Below, piece after piece: positions 63,343 through 64,000 of a stretch of 64,000 bases of DNA. Source of the DNA: JBBRBB01 sp963830175. Lineage in GTDB: Bacteria; Bacteroidota; Bacteroidia; Chitinophagales; Chitinophagaceae. The position numbers and the translations under genes are program-made. Under the pieces are notes generated by a model. That model saw only the letters and a program-made list of their open reading frames with translations, did not search any database and was not told the DNA's origin. Within the stretch, counting starts at the first letter, position 1. Each line of letters starts with the position of its first letter. The stretch spans positions 496,001 to 560,000 of the forward strand of contig CAWHKV010000002.1 in NCBI GenBank assembly GCA_963830175.1, written 5' to 3'.

Positions 63343-63979
63343 ATGAAGATCGTTAATGCAAACTATGTTATTTCTTCACCTTCATTCGATAAATGTCCGA
63401 CTGGCGACAAACCCGAGTATGCATTTATAGGTAGAAGTAACGTGGGAAAATCATCCCTTATAAATATGCTTTGCAACAACCAGGGGCCTTGCAAAAACAT
63501 CGGTTAATCCCGGCAAAACACAACTTATTAATCATTTTGAAATTGAGAGCCGGTACACTGAAAATGCCAAGATTCACAAATGGTTCCTGGTAGATCTTCC
63601 GGGTTATGGTTACGCCAAAATATCTCAAAGTTCCAGGCGAAGGTGGCAGCAAATGATCGAGAATTACCTGCGTAAAAGAAATAACCTAACGAATGTTTTT
63701 GTATTACTCGATAGCAGGCACACCCCGCAGAAAATAGATCTTGAATTTATAGATCAATTAGGTGAATGGGAAGTTCCATTTGCCATAGTGTTTACTAAAT
63801 CTGATAAAGAAAAACCGGGTGCTGTTGAAAGAAATATAAAAGCCTTCCTGGATGAGATGAGGAAAACATGGCAATTTTTACCACCTCATTTTGTTACGAG
63901 TGCTGTAAAAAAAACAGGGCGCGACGAAGTGCTTGAATTTATTGAAACCAGTAATCGTGCCTGGCAGGAAATTAAATAA
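63343..63979 (+). CDS. ysxC: Ribosome biogenesis GTP-binding protein YsxC/EngB, frame interrupted
   Basis: GTPase needed for 50S subunit assembly. ATG 63343 opens the frame with the G1 loop GRSNVGKSSLINML, but it stops early. The second frame continues with KTSVNPGKTQLINHF (G2), VDLPGYGYAK (G3) and FTKSDK (G4). Removing one G from the GGGG run at about 63483-63486 gives CNNQGLAKTSVNPGKTQ and a normal 211-residue protein. The 637-base span fits one extra base. The gene is usually essential, so a sequence error is likely. A possible next gene begins at ATG 63984, too short to assess. Confidence 0.9.
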
Positions 63980-64000
63980 GGTAATGAAGGACATTCTAAA

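Noticed and set aside
1..64000. CRISPR arrays, prophage, insertion sequences, toxin-antitoxin or defence genes
   Set aside because: Looked for on both strands; no transposase, integrase, regularly spaced repeats or known defence domains were recognised.

Overview
The window looks like a chromosomal segment of an AT-rich Bacteroidota bacterium, most likely Chitinophagaceae or a close relative. The taxonomy is inferred from gene content. There are two SusC/SusD pairs, an ECF sigma factor/FecR cassette in front of one of them, type IX secretion sorting domains, DUF4476/DUF4783/DUF983 proteins, and recurrent TAnnTTTG promoter elements. No phage, plasmid, insertion sequence, CRISPR array or rRNA was seen. 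One tRNA (Asp, anticodon GTC) is present.

Layout. 1-4.7 kb: end of a GH113-like lipoprotein, a porin-like outer membrane protein, dapA, accA (interrupted), a T9SS-sorted secreted protein and tRNA-Asp. 4.8-12.3 kb (minus): a signal-responsive uptake locus, sigma factor > FecR > STN-containing SusC > SusD (interrupted) > SGNH esterase. 12.4-13.1 kb: a DUF305 membrane protein and a small charged partner. 13.4-26.3 kb: a carbohydrate locus. Plus-strand mutarotase-like protein, SDR and enolase-superfamily dehydratase converge on a minus-strand series SusC > SusD > GH97 (interrupted) > SDR > FucP-type symporter > AraC regulator. Together these suggest glycan import, cleavage, sugar uptake and oxidation/dehydration of the sugar. 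26.6-32.1 kb (minus): a copper-handling operon of two DUF3347 proteins, a multicopper oxidase fused to a CopB-like C-terminus, a PepSY membrane protein and a rhodanese-thioredoxin fusion.

32.1-48.3 kb: housekeeping and envelope genes. These are rpe, a TPR lipoprotein (interrupted), a PD40 propeller protein, a small membrane protein, an RMD1-like TPR protein, glnS, a TIGR04282/TIGR04283-like glycosyltransferase pair with a fatty acid hydroxylase-type enzyme, DUF983, murF, ppa, an M1 aminopeptidase, a DUF4476 protein and truA. 48.4-53.3 kb: a giant PKD-repeat surface protein with a T9SS type B C-terminus. 53.5-64 kb: a Mur ligase, a beta-CASP metallo-hydrolase, a DUF4442 protein, phoH, small lipoproteins, gpmI, a heme-type TonB receptor and ysxC/engB (interrupted).

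Five genes (accA, the first susD, GH97, a TPR lipoprotein and ysxC) are each broken by what one inserted or deleted base would explain, four of them in G/C runs. Two are normally essential, so sequence errors are more likely than real gene loss. No wholly new system is proven. The strongest candidates for something under-described are the copper operon with its fused oxidase, the glycosyltransferase/hydroxylase operon, and the oxidative sugar pathway beside the GH97 locus.
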